This document shows, one piece after another, positions 1 through 8,296 of a DNA stretch of 64,000 nucleotides. Source of the stretch: CAZAAW01 sp964483325. Lineage in GTDB: Bacteria > Pseudomonadota > Alphaproteobacteria > Rhizobiales > Kaistiaceae. Position 1 is the first letter of the stretch; every line of letters starts with the position of its first letter. The stretch covers positions 1 to 64,000 of the forward strand of contig CAZAAW010000001.1 of NCBI GenBank assembly GCA_964483325.1, in the 5' to 3' direction. A program made the translations under genes and the position numbers. The notes under the pieces were generated by a model. It did no database searches. It was not told where the DNA came from and was given only the letters and a program-made list of their open reading frames with translations.

Positions 1-152
1 AACTCCAGCTTCGCTCAAGCGCCTCCTCGGGTGAACAACCTTCGTAGCAACGACAGCTAGGCCAGCAGCTCGTGACGGTTGCAGCGGTCACGCTGCACAG
101 TCCCGGCGCGTTCTTCGCAGAAAGGTCAATCTCGACGTGCGAGAGTAGTTTT

Positions 153-356
153 TCAGCCACGTTTTGATACCTCCACGACCTTTCCTTTCGTGTTTGCTGC
201 GCCATCCGCCAGCAGGGACAGCCGCTCATATTCTTCCACCGACATGACGATGACGACGCCACGCCCATGCTTCTCGATCAGCACAGGCGCGGCGCGCGCG
301 GTGTCGATCATCAGGCCGAAACCGTTCTTGGCCTCGCGTGCAGACATGGTTTTCAT
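153..356 (-). CDS. Phd/YefM-type antitoxin of a type II toxin-antitoxin system
   Basis: A 67-residue protein beginning MKTMSAREAKNGFG and containing PVLIEKHGRGVVIVMSVEEY, the usual layout of Phd/YefM antitoxins: an N-terminal DNA-binding half that shapes its own operator, and a C-terminal half that covers a toxin. I chose the ATG at 356 because the core homology begins there and a GGGA stretch lies just upstream; an in-frame ATG at 374 is possible. The partner toxin is not evident. An open frame starting with GTG overlaps the stop codon and runs off the window edge, but I do not recognise it. The gene sits in the mobile element, where such modules commonly stabilise inheritance (inference). 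Confidence 0.75.
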   Translation of the reverse strand: MKTMSAREAKNGFGLMIDTARAAPVLIEKHGRGVVIVMSVEEYERLSLLADGAANTKGKVVEVSKRG

Positions 357-511
357 GGTCGAATCCCGTGACATACAATTGCGCCATTTAGGGCGAAATG
401 GCTCTTTTTGCCAAGGGTAACTTAGGCAGGAAAATCCGTATTTGCGCGGCGTTGCCGCGCGATGGCGGGCGGCGCTGCGATATGTGAGGTCTCCGCGCCG
501 CCCGCCATCGG

Positions 512-778
512 TTACGCCCAAGCCTGCGGCGGTTGAGTTGTGTCATGCACGTCTGTTGGACGATCCATCTCGAACGCCATCTTTCCTAGCTTTGTCCAGA
601 CACCGCGCGCGTGTTCACTGTCCTCGCTTTTGAGCTTTTCGGCCATCCAGATCATCGCCCCGTAGATGATGGCGCGGTCATCGCCGGTCAGGTCCACGAT
701 GCCCGCCTTGACGATGAGGCCGCCGAGTTCGATCAGGTGCCGCGTTCGCTTGCGGCGCGCGACCTGCCAGCTTCGCAT
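512..778 (-). CDS. traD: conjugal transfer protein TraD (small accessory type)
   Basis: An 88-residue basic protein with the core RKRTRHLIELGGLIVKAGIV, typical of the small TraD family encoded beside traC and the TraA relaxase in rhizobial and sphingomonad plasmids and integrated elements. This family is not the coupling ATPase of the same name. The start at 778 follows the traC stop codon by one base (TGA-C-ATG), so translation is probably coupled. Its role in mobilization is poorly defined; it is usually considered a relaxosome accessory. It appears intact although traC and traA next to it are damaged. Confidence 0.72.
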   Translation of the reverse strand: MRSWQVARRKRTRHLIELGGLIVKAGIVDLTGDDRAIIYGAMIWMAEKLKSEDSEHARGVWTKLGKMAFEMDRPTDVHDTTQPPQAWA

Positions 779-779
779 G

Positions 780-1105
780 TCATGCCGCGCCCGTGCCGCC
801 TGATGCCGGTTGCGCGCTGCCCGGTTGCGTCGGAGCGCCGCCAGCGTCGCGGTCAGGCGCTGGCGCAGATCGCCGCGATTTACCGCGAAAGAACGCGGCC
901 CCGCGTTTCGCCCATGCGTCCCTCTTTCCAGCATCCTTGGTTTCGGCCAGCGCGACCAATGCACCCGCCAGTTCGTCGGCGGTGAGGTTGTCTGCCCCGG
1001 TGGCGATCACCAGTTCGCCAAGCTGCTGCACCTTGCGCGTTTCAGTTCCCGCGCCTTGTCCTCAAGCGCCTTCAGTTCTGCGTCATAGTCTCTCGGTTTC
1101 CGCAT
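780..1105 (-). pseudogene. traC: conjugal transfer protein TraC, frameshifted
   Basis: An ATG at 1105 preceded by a strong AAAGGAG site starts MRKPRDYDAELKALEDKARE, the usual N-terminus of TraC relaxosome proteins. The rest of the family sequence (VQQLGELVIATGAD, ELAGALVALAETKD, RGAAFFRGK) continues in another frame from about 1037 down to the stop at 780. The two frames join if one base is missing near 1035-1040. The downstream part could be read from a GTG at 1031 as an 83-residue protein without its N-terminal 25 residues. A sequencing error would give the same picture, but the neighbouring relaxase is broken as well, so decay is likely. Confidence 0.68.
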
Positions 1106-1286
1106 CGTCGTCTCCTTTCCCGGTCGCAAGTCATTGATGCGTTAAGGATAGTTGCGCAGACGGCGGAACGCAGTAATGTTGCCGGGACGGTGTGGCACGG
1201 CCCGGTCCATCCCGAGTTTTTTTCGAGGGAGGGCGCGCTTATACGTCGTTCCGACGTGCGCTTGGCCGTGGCAATGCTTGATCGCA

Positions 1287-3992
1287 ATGGCGATCTATCA
1301 TCTTCACGTCAAGGTCATTTGCCGCAAGGCTGGGTCGAGCGCGGTAGCCTCTGCCGCCTACCGCTCGGCTTCGCGGATGCGCGACGAGCGCATCGACCGC
1401 GTGCAGGATTTTTCCGGCAAACGCGGCGTCGTCCATTCCGAGGTGCTGCTGCCGGACGGCGCACCTGAACAATGGAGCGACCGCGAACGGCTCTGGAATG
1501 ATGTCGAGGCGTTCGAGATCAGGAAGGACGCCCAGCTTGCCCGCGAGGTCGAGTTCGCCATTCCGCGCGAGATGACGCAGGCGCAGGGCATCGAGCTTGC
1601 CCGCGACTTCGCGCAGGCCGAATTTGTCGATCAGGGCATGATCGCCGATCTGAATATGCATTGGGACATAGGCGAGGACGGGATGCCGAAGCCCCATGCC
1701 CATGTCATGCTCACCATGCGGTCGGTGGACGAGAACGGTTTCGGCCCAAAGGTTCGGGACTGGAACCGCACGGAGATGGTCGAGCGTTGGCGGGAACGCT
1801 GGGCCGAGCATGTGAACGAGCGGCTGGCAGAACTCGACATTGATGCGCGCATCGACCATCGCAGCCTTGACGCGCAGGGCATCGCCTTGGAGCCGCAAAG
1901 CCAGATCGGCGCACCCGCGCAGCGGATCGAAGGCGAAGGGATCGAGGCTGCCGACCGTGCGGACATGCACCGCGAGATCGCGCGTAACAACGGCGCGCGG
2001 ATCATCGCCGATCCTTCCGTTGCGCTGGACGCGATCACGCATCAGCAATCGACCTTCACGCGGCGCGACATAGCGATGTTCGCGCATCGGCACAGCGACG
2101 GCATCGACCAGTTCAACGAGGTGGTAAGCGCCATAGGAAATTCGCCCGATCTGGTCGAACTCGGCAAGGACGGACGCGGCGAGGATCGGTTCACCACCCG
2201 CGACATGATCGAAGCCGAACAGCGCCTGCATCGCGCCGCAGAATTGATGGCCGAGAAGAAACAGCACGAAGTCAGCGAGAAAGATAGGCTCGACGCCCTT
2301 GCCCGCGCCGAACAGCGCGGCCTTGTCCTGTCCGGTGAGCAGGCCGACGCGCTGGCGCATGTTACGGACGGGCGCGATCTTGGCATTGTCGTTGGTTATG
2401 CCGGGACGGGAAAGAGCGCCATGCTTGGCGTTGCCCGCGAGGCTTGGGAGTCTGCCGGTTACGAGGTGCGCGGCGTGGCGCTGTCCGGCATAGCGGCGGA
2501 AAATCTCGAAGGTGGATCGGGCATCGCCTCACGCACCATCGCCAGCATGGAACATGGCTGGAAGAACCGGCGATGCGATCAGCGCCTATGACCGTCACGA
2601 CTTGGTGCATGAGGCTCAGACACGGGTACAGGCGCGGGACGATCTGATCGACCGCTGGGACCGCGACCGGCAGGCGTCGCCGGACAGCAGCCGCATCATC
2701 CTCACCCACACCAATGCCGAGGTGCGGGAACTTAATGAGGCCGCCCGCGACCGGATGCGGGCGGCGGGCGATCTGGGCGAGGACGTGCGCGTAACGGTCG
2801 AGCGCGGCGAACGCAGCTTTGCCGCCGGGGATCGCGTCATGTTCCTCCAAAACGAGCGCGGGCTTGGCGTGAAGAACGGCACGCTTGGCACGATTGAGGA
2901 AGTCCGCCCGCAATCGATGTCGGTTCGCACCGATGAAGGGCTCGGCGTCAGCTTCGACCTCAAGGATTACAACCGCATCGACCACGGCTATGCAGCGACG
3001 ATCCACAAGGCGCAGGGCATGACGGTGGATCGTACCCATGTTCTCGCAACGCCGGGCTTGGACGCCCACGGCAGCTATGTCGCCCTGTCACGGCACCGCG
3101 ACGGCATGGACCTGCACTATGGCCGCGACGACTTCGCCAGTCAGGACAAACTCATCAACACCCTGTCGCGCGACCGGGCCAAGGACATGGCGACGGATTA
3201 CGAACAGCAGATCGACCCGGCGCAGGACTATGCCGAGCGGCGCGGCATCACCTTCCGCGCCCGTGTCGCCGAGATCATGCGCAAGCTCGTGCCCCAACGG
3301 CTGCGCGATGCCGTTGACGGGATGCTCGACAGGGCGCGCCAGCCCGGCGACGGTGCGCCTGGCCCCGAGGCCGGAGCTGGCCCGGAAGGGGGAGCAGCCG
3401 AAAAGGCGGCGGAGGGGCAGGCCGGGGAGGACCCTCAGGAAGCCTTGCGCAGCGCTCGCACGCGAGCGCTGGTTCGTCACGCGCGCGCGGCGGATACGAT
3501 CTTCGCAGCGCAGGAACAGGGCGGTGCGGCCAGCCCCGAGCAGGTGCAGGAACTGCACGACGCTCGCAAGGTCTTCGAGGACGTGCGGCCCTATGGCTCG
3601 CACGATGCCGAAGCCGCCTACAAGAAGAACCCTGAGCTTGCGACGGAGGCGGCATCGGGCCGGGTCAATCGCGCTATCCGCGCCCTGCAACTGGAAACCG
3701 AATGCGCACCGATCCGCAACGCCGCGCGGATCGCTTTGTGGAACGCTGGCAGGAACTCAAGGATTCCGGCCAGCGCCAGTATGAGGCGGGCAACGTCTCC
3801 GGTTACAAGGCCACCAAATCCGTCATGGGCGACATGGCAAAGAGCCTCGAACGCGATCCGCAACTGGAATCCCTGCTCGCCAACCGCAAACGCGAACTCG
3901 GCATCTCGTTCGACTCAGGCCGCAGCCTTGGCCGGGAACTTGCCTTCACCCACGGCATCGACCTCGGCAGAGGCCGGGGTCTCGGGCTGTAG
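1287..3992 (+). pseudogene. traA: TraA-type conjugative relaxase/helicase, disrupted by a deletion and frameshifts
   Basis: The protein starts at 1287 (MAIYHLHVKVICRKAGSSAV) as a MobA/MobL relaxase with the nicking-domain text SSAVASAAYRSA and histidine-rich PKPHAHVML. A helicase domain follows with Walker A GYAGTGKSA. The first frame stops at 2591, just after IASMEHGW. Downstream homology resumes in another frame near 2565 (RTGDAISAYDRHDL) and contains the C-terminal helicase motifs HGYAATIHKAQGMT and YVALSRHRD. Compared with what I know of intact TraA proteins, the segment between these points, which carries the DEAG Walker B and GDxxQL motifs, is absent (roughly 80-95 residues). A second shift near 3701 moves the last part (FVERWQELKDSGQRQYEAG) to the frame ending at 3992; one missing A explains it. 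An active nickase-helicase is very unlikely. Confidence 0.85.
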
Positions 3993-4057
3993 AACCATCT
4001 TGGTTGCTGCTTGCGATGAAGACATGCAACATGAAGTGACGATCTCGGAGAGGGTGG

Positions 4058-5008
4058 ATGCTCAAATATACTGAGGAAGAAAGGCAAGCGGTTATCGACT
4101 ATTACCTTGGTCAGTCGCCTGAAGGAACCGAGGTAAAGTTTGCACAGAAGGTTTACGCAGAATCAGTGATTGGGCATACGCACGCAGTCTGGGACGTTCA
4201 CGCGAGCGACGGCCGATGGTGGGTCATAACGAATCCAACCAATTTGTATTCGCAGGACCAGTTCCCGAATATGGACTTGGCGATCACGTTTCACATGGGG
4301 CTCTGTCTGCGGATACCCCGCAACGACATTAAGCAAACAGATGTGGAGAGCGTGCGCCCTTTCACCGATGTCCTTCAATCCATTGCGGATTGTGAGGCGG
4401 CGCTAGGTCAGGCGAACGATGCCGGAGCGTTCAGGGCCATCGGCGTCCGATGCCGTGAAAACCTCCTCGCTTTCGTTCATGCTGCACAGGACGCTTGCGA
4501 GTGGCCGGAACAAGATAGGCCCCAACGCTCAAACTTCAAGGCTTGGGTCGATTGGATATTCGACACGTTTCTTGGCGGTGCAGACAATCGTGAGCGGCGG
4601 CGGCTCATCAAGACGACAATGAAAGAGGCGTGGGACTATGTGAACTGGCTGACACATTCTCAGTCAGGAAAGTGGATGGATGCCGAGATTGCGACAAACG
4701 CGGTATCTCACGCAATCGGTATAGCGACGTCGATCTGTGTGCGGCATCTGCGCGGTGTGCCGGACCAATGCCCAGCCTGCGAGTCCCACCGTCTCTTTCC
4801 CGAAGAGGGTATGAATCCAGAGCACCCCGAGGTGATCTTCGAGCGGCCGGTGTGCTCGGAGTGTGGATGGGCTGGCGAGCCCGTGCCTGTAGGCGAGAGG
4901 ACGGAAGAGGAGATGGCGCAGTTTATCACCCGTGAGGGCGAAACATCGAATGAATGTGGGATTATGCAGACGCCACTCATGGAGATTATGGGTAGGCGGG
5001 GAAAATAG
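4058..5008 (+). CDS. hypothetical protein with C-terminal zinc-ribbon-like cysteines (mobile-element cargo)
   Basis: A 316-residue protein I cannot assign a function. The N-terminal third contains WWVITNPTNLYSQDQFPNMD, which I recall from a widespread conserved family of unknown role. The middle is helical with many aromatic residues (FKAWVDWIFDTFLGG). The C-terminus has two CxxC pairs, CPAC and CSECGW, about 34 residues apart, as in a zinc ribbon. The start at 4058 has a GGAGAGG ribosome site. Base composition is visibly less GC-rich than the flanking tra and chromosomal genes, which suggests a separate origin as cargo of the element. It lies alone between the broken traA and the AlpA regulator. 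No signal peptide or membrane segment is seen. Confidence 0.7.
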   Translation: MLKYTEEERQAVIDYYLGQSPEGTEVKFAQKVYAESVIGHTHAVWDVHASDGRWWVITNPTNLYSQDQFPNMDLAITFHMGLCLRIPRNDIKQTDVESVRPFTDVLQSIADCEAALGQANDAGAFRAIGVRCRENLLAFVHAAQDACEWPEQDRPQRSNFKAWVDWIFDTFLGGADNRERRRLIKTTMKEAWDYVNWLTHSQSGKWMDAEIATNAVSHAIGIATSICVRHLRGVPDQCPACESHRLFPEEGMNPEHPEVIFERPVCSECGWAGEPVPVGERTEEEMAQFITREGETSNECGIMQTPLMEIMGRRGK

Positions 5009-5189
5009 GCACTGCGTTTAGAAAACCACATGTTTCTGTGAGTCTCGCTCGTGTCTTCCCGAATCGGTCGCAGACTCACCTTTACCTACGTTAAGAATCG
5101 TCACGAGGGCGGGAAGGTAAAATGTAGAACCATCCTATTTACCGCCGTTTATACACCACACTACTACTACTGGTAAATATCTATTGCAC

Positions 5190-5203
5190 AACGATAAATC
5201 GTT
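5190..5203. promoter_or_regulatory. palindrome upstream of the AlpA-like regulator
   Basis: A perfect inverted repeat AACGAT-AA-ATCGTT lies 55 bases before the alpA-like start, in the most AT-rich stretch of the element (about 5140-5205). It may be the operator for the AlpA regulator or for element excision control; this is inference from position and symmetry only. Confidence 0.35.
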
Positions 5204-5257
5204 GCTCTGACTGGTCTCTGCAATCGTCAGAAACGACCAGCAGGAGGCAACGCAGCC

Positions 5258-5479
5258 ATGCGCCAACCAGATCGTATCGTCCGCCTGAAGACCGTCCCTG
5301 CCCGCACCGGCCTGTCCCGGTCCACCATCTACCGCAAGATCGCCGAGGGCACCTTTCCGGCCCAGATCAAGATCAGCACCAACGGGGCGGGATGGAAGGA
5401 ATCCGACATCAATCGTTGGGTCGCAAACCCTGCCGGGTGGAGGCAATACAACGAATTTGACTTCCTCAATGACTATTGA
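5258..5479 (+). CDS. AlpA-family helix-turn-helix regulator
   Basis: A 73-residue MerR-like DNA-binding protein (RLKTVPARTGLSRSTIYRKI, then FPAQIKI and GWKESDINRWV), the standard AlpA/excisionase-type winged helix. AlpA proteins regulate integrase and excision functions of phages and integrated elements. An AGGAGG ribosome site precedes the ATG at 5258. The next small gene overlaps its 3' end, so they form an operon. Its position upstream of the recombinase, in the same orientation, fits control of excision or of the toxin-antitoxin/recombinase genes (inference). Confidence 0.85.
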   Translation: MRQPDRIVRLKTVPARTGLSRSTIYRKIAEGTFPAQIKISTNGAGWKESDINRWVANPAGWRQYNEFDFLNDY

Positions 5480-5738
5480 CCGCAGGGACGACAAGAAGCC
5501 GGAGACGGCATCCCGTTCCCGGCGCACCAAACGACCGCCTACCGCGTCGGAGCAGCTTGAGGAATTGCTGGGCTACCCTTGGCCGTTCCCCGGCAGGCCG
5601 CCCAAGCACGACCTCAGCACATGGACCGTAACCGACGACTGGCCCGACCCTGTTCCGGTCACAGAAGCCGAGATCGAGGTGTTCGAGCGATGGTTCGGAG
5701 ACCTGTTCGATGAATTGTTCGGCTCATCCGATTCTTGA
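5469..5738 (+). CDS. small hypothetical protein downstream of AlpA
   Basis: An 89-residue protein starting MTIDRRDDKKPET at an ATG that overlaps the last codons of the AlpA gene in another frame. It has a basic N-terminus (RSRRTKRPP) and a strongly acidic, aromatic C-terminus (EVFERWFGDLFDELFGSSDS). I recognise no domain. Tight overlap with alpA suggests co-translation. A TTG at 5457 would add four residues but is less likely. Confidence 0.55.
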   Translation: MTIDRRDDKKPETASRSRRTKRPPTASEQLEELLGYPWPFPGRPPKHDLSTWTVTDDWPDPVPVTEAEIEVFERWFGDLFDELFGSSDS

Positions 5739-5744
5739 TAAATC

Positions 5745-5757
5745 CGGCATTATGCCG
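5745..5757. promoter_or_regulatory. inverted repeat at the TacAT promoter, probable operator
   Basis: A CGGCAT-T-ATGCCG palindrome lies 28 bases upstream of the antitoxin start. Antitoxins of the ribbon-helix-helix DUF1778/TacA type repress their own operons through short palindromes of this kind (family knowledge). The binding itself is inferred. Confidence 0.45.
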
Positions 5758-5784
5758 TATGTAACGAAGGAAAGGAGTTCAGCC

Positions 5785-6075
5785 ATGCCCAGACCCGCAA
5801 GCGAAGTGGAAACCGCCCGCCTTGAGGCGCGCGTTCCCGTCCATGTCTATGAGCAGATGCAACGCGCGGCCAAGCTGCGCGGTATGACACTGACCGGCTA
5901 TCTCATCGCCACGGCAGGCGAGGATGCCCGCCGCACGGTCGAGGACGCCGACGTGCTGCGTCTGGCGACCGAGGATCAGGTGCGCTTTGCGAAGGCGCTG
6001 ATTGATCCGCCCGCGCCCAACGCCCGTCTCGCTCGCGCCGCCAAGCGTCATGCCGACCTGATCGCGCCCCGGTGA
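5785..6075 (+). CDS. tacA: DUF1778/TacA-type antitoxin
   Basis: A 96-residue protein (MPRPASEVETARLEARVPV start) with the ribbon-helix-helix pattern RLEARVPVHVYEQMQRAAKL, then RGMTLTGYLIATAGEDA, as in DUF1778 antitoxins. The C-terminal tail (FAKALIDPPAPNARLARAAK) is the part that wraps the acetyltransferase toxin in the TacA family. I chose the ATG at 5785 because AAGGAG lies about 8 bases upstream; the longer frame from 5710 lacks such a site. The following toxin gene starts inside its stop codon region, a 4-base overlap typical of these pairs. A palindrome upstream (5745-5757) may be its operator. Confidence 0.85.
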   Translation: MPRPASEVETARLEARVPVHVYEQMQRAAKLRGMTLTGYLIATAGEDARRTVEDADVLRLATEDQVRFAKALIDPPAPNARLARAAKRHADLIAPR

Positions 6076-6587
6076 GTGCAAGGTTCGCGATAGAGGCGCT
6101 GACCAAGGCCCACCAGCGCAAGACGTTCTCGTGCGGCAACGAGCGGATAGACCGCTATTTCCGCGAGACGGTCACGCAGGACGTAAAGCGCCGATACGCG
6201 ACCTGCTTTGTCGCTCGTGATCTCGAAACCGACCGGATTGCGGGTTTCTACACGCTGTCATCGAGCAACGTCCCGCTGACCGCCGTGCCCGAACCGCTGG
6301 TGAGCCGGTTGCCGCGCTACCCGACCGTCCCGGCGGTGTTGATCGGCTGGCTTGGCCGCGACCAGTCCTATGCCGGGCTTGGGCTAGGCGAGGCGCTGCT
6401 GTTCAACGCGATCAGGACCGTCGCCGAAGCGCCGATAGGCGCTCACGCCATATTCGCCGACGCCATCGACGGGAAGGCCGCAGCCTTCTACGCGGCCTTC
6501 GGCTTCACGCCGCTGACTCACCGGCCCAATACCCTGTATCTGCCTGTTGCGACCGCACAGCGCCTTTTTTCGGGAGAAGCCCCATGA
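6072..6587 (+). CDS. tacT: GNAT acetyltransferase toxin (TacT-type)
   Basis: A 171-residue GNAT protein containing FSCGNERIDRYFRE near the N-terminus, the acetyl-CoA loop SYAGLGLGEALL and the late motif AFYAAFGF. Toxins of this group acetylate the amino acid on charged tRNAs and halt translation until neutralised by the paired DUF1778 antitoxin. It starts with GTG at 6072 overlapping the antitoxin stop, and its own stop overlaps the recombinase ATG (ATGA at 6584). Antitoxin, toxin and recombinase are therefore one translationally coupled unit. The full domain is present, so it should be active (inference). Confidence 0.86.
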   Translation: MSARFAIEALTKAHQRKTFSCGNERIDRYFRETVTQDVKRRYATCFVARDLETDRIAGFYTLSSSNVPLTAVPEPLVSRLPRYPTVPAVLIGWLGRDQSYAGLGLGEALLFNAIRTVAEAPIGAHAIFADAIDGKAAAFYAAFGFTPLTHRPNTLYLPVATAQRLFSGEAP

Positions 6588-8245
6588 CAACTTCGAGCAA
6601 TGGCGAATCTCAGCATCGGGTGATGCAGCGCGCCGCCCTTTACCTGCGCGTCTCCACGGCGCGGCAGGCCGAGCATGATGTCTCCATCCCCGACCAGAAA
6701 CGGCAGGGCGAATCCTATTGCGAGGCGCGCGGTCTGCAACTGGTCGAGACCTTCATCGAACCCGGCGCATCGGCGACCAATGATCGCCGCCCCGAGTTCC
6801 AGCGCATGATCGAGGCGGGAACGTCGAAACCCGCGCCATTCGATGTGGTCGTAGTCCATTCGTTCAGCCGGTTCTTCCGCGATCACTTCGAGCTTGAGTT
6901 CTACGTCCGCAAGTTGGCGAAGAACGGCGTGAAGCTGGTTTCGATCACACAGGAAATGGGGGATGACCCCATGCACGTCATGATGCGGCAGATCATGGCG
7001 CTGTTCGATGAATACCAGTCCAAGGAAAACGCCAAGCACGTCATGCGCGCCTTGAAGGAGAACGCCCGGCAAGGCTTCTGGAACGGCTCGCTTCCCCCTA
7101 TCGGCTATCGCACCGTCGCCGCCGAGCAGCGCGGAGCCAAGACCAAGAAGAAGCTGGAAATCGACCCGCTCCACGCCGACACGGTGCGGCTGATCTATCG
7201 TCTTGCCTTGGAGGGCGACGGCACCACCGGCCAGATGGGCGTCAAGAATATCGTCTCGTATCTCAACAGCCACCGCATCTTCACCCGCGACGGCGGACGT
7301 TGGGGTATCGGTCAGGTTCACCGCATCCTGACCCGCCGCACCTATATGGGCGAGCATGAGTTCAACAAACGCAGCAAGACCAAGGAATTGAAGCCGGTCA
7401 GCGAGATCGTGACGGTTCCGGTCCCGCCGATCATCGACAAAGAGACGTTCGAGGCGGTTCAGAAGCTGCTCAAGGCCCGCAATCCCAAGGTCATGCCCGC
7501 CCGCGTCATCAGCGGCCCGACCATGCTGACCGGCCTGATCCATTGCGCCAAGTGCGGCGGGGCCATGACCATCCGCACCGGCAAGGGCGGGCGCTACCGT
7601 TATTATACCTGCTCCATGAAGGCGCGGCAGGGGCCGACGGCCTGCGAGGGCATGGCCGTGCCGATGGAGAAGCTGGACGATCTGGTCGCCAGCCATCTTG
7701 AGGGCCAACTACTCCAACCCGAGCGGCTGGAAACCGTCCTTGCCGCCGCGCTGGACCGCAGGGAGGAACATGCCGAGCGCCGCCGCGAGCATATTGCCGA
7801 GTTGAGCAAGCGCGCCGCCGAATCGGAATTGCGGCTCAAGCGGCTCTATGACGCCATCGAGGCGGGCGTGGCCGATCTGGACGACCCGGCGCTGAAAGAC
7901 CGCATCGACGGGCTTAAGGCCATCCGCGATCAGGCCAAGGCCGATGCAGACCGCGCGCAGGCCATGCTCCAGAACTCAGGACAAAAGGCTGTAACGCCAC
8001 AAATGCTGCGCACGTTTGCCACAACCGCCCGCGAGCGTATCCGGCTGGACGGCGGCGGCTATCGCCGCGACCACCTGCGCGCGTTGGCTCAGCGCGTCGA
8101 GGTCGCCGAGGGCGAGGTTCGCATCATGGGATCGAAGTCCCGGCTGCTACAGACGCTTGTGGCGGGAAGTGGCGTAAACTCAGTGCCCACTCAGGGACTG
8201 AAGTGGCGGAGAGGATGGGATTCGAACCCACGATACGGCTTTTGA
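6584..8245 (+). CDS. large serine recombinase (element integrase)
   Basis: A 553-residue serine site-specific recombinase. The catalytic resolvase domain begins AALYLRVSTARQAEHDVSIP, with the nucleophile Ser24; the central recombinase domain follows (about 180-290). A zinc ribbon runs from CAKCGGAMTI to CSMKARQGPTACEG, and a long charged coiled coil spans roughly 385-455, the layout of phage and element integrases. Its ATG overlaps the TacT stop. The last 13 codons (WRRGWDSNPRYGF) are the antisense of the tRNA-Ser 3' half, so the gene's end was formed by integration at that tRNA. This defines the right end of the element. It probably catalyses integration and, with a directionality factor, excision. 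Confidence 0.92.
   Translation: MTTSSNGESQHRVMQRAALYLRVSTARQAEHDVSIPDQKRQGESYCEARGLQLVETFIEPGASATNDRRPEFQRMIEAGTSKPAPFDVVVVHSFSRFFRDHFELEFYVRKLAKNGVKLVSITQEMGDDPMHVMMRQIMALFDEYQSKENAKHVMRALKENARQGFWNGSLPPIGYRTVAAEQRGAKTKKKLEIDPLHADTVRLIYRLALEGDGTTGQMGVKNIVSYLNSHRIFTRDGGRWGIGQVHRILTRRTYMGEHEFNKRSKTKELKPVSEIVTVPVPPIIDKETFEAVQKLLKARNPKVMPARVISGPTMLTGLIHCAKCGGAMTIRTGKGGRYRYYTCSMKARQGPTACEGMAVPMEKLDDLVASHLEGQLLQPERLETVLAAALDRREEHAERRREHIAELSKRAAESELRLKRLYDAIEAGVADLDDPALKDRIDGLKAIRDQAKADADRAQAMLQNSGQKAVTPQMLRTFATTARERIRLDGGGYRRDHLRALAQRVEVAEGEVRIMGSKSRLLQTLVAGSGVNSVPTQGLKWRRGWDSNPRYGF
8204..8206 (-). other. probable right attachment junction (attR side) at the tRNA-Ser 3' end
   Basis: The encoded CCA end of tRNA-Ser lies directly against element DNA, and the recombinase gene reads across it. 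Elements using tRNA genes keep the tRNA intact by carrying a copy of its 3' end, so the exact crossover lies within the tRNA 3' portion (about 8204-8245). The matching copy at the left end is not in this window. Confidence 0.5.
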
Positions 8246-8296
8246 CCGTATACTCGCTTAGCAGGCGAGCGCCTTCGACCACTCGGCCACCTCTCC
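8207..8296 (-). tRNA. tRNA-Ser (anticodon GCU)
   Basis: Read on the minus strand, the acceptor GGAGAGG pairs with CCTCTCC, followed by discriminator G and an encoded CCA (8204-8206). The anticodon arm reads CTGCTAAGC with anticodon GCU, the long variable arm ACGGTCAAAAGCCGT is typical of serine tRNAs, and the T arm contains GGTTCGAATCC. It is intact although an element is integrated at its 3' end. Confidence 0.95.

Noticed and set aside
1..155. open frame on the minus strand after the antitoxin (GTG overlapping its stop)
   Set aside because: Could be a toxin gene by position, but the visible residues match no toxin family I know and the frame runs off the window.
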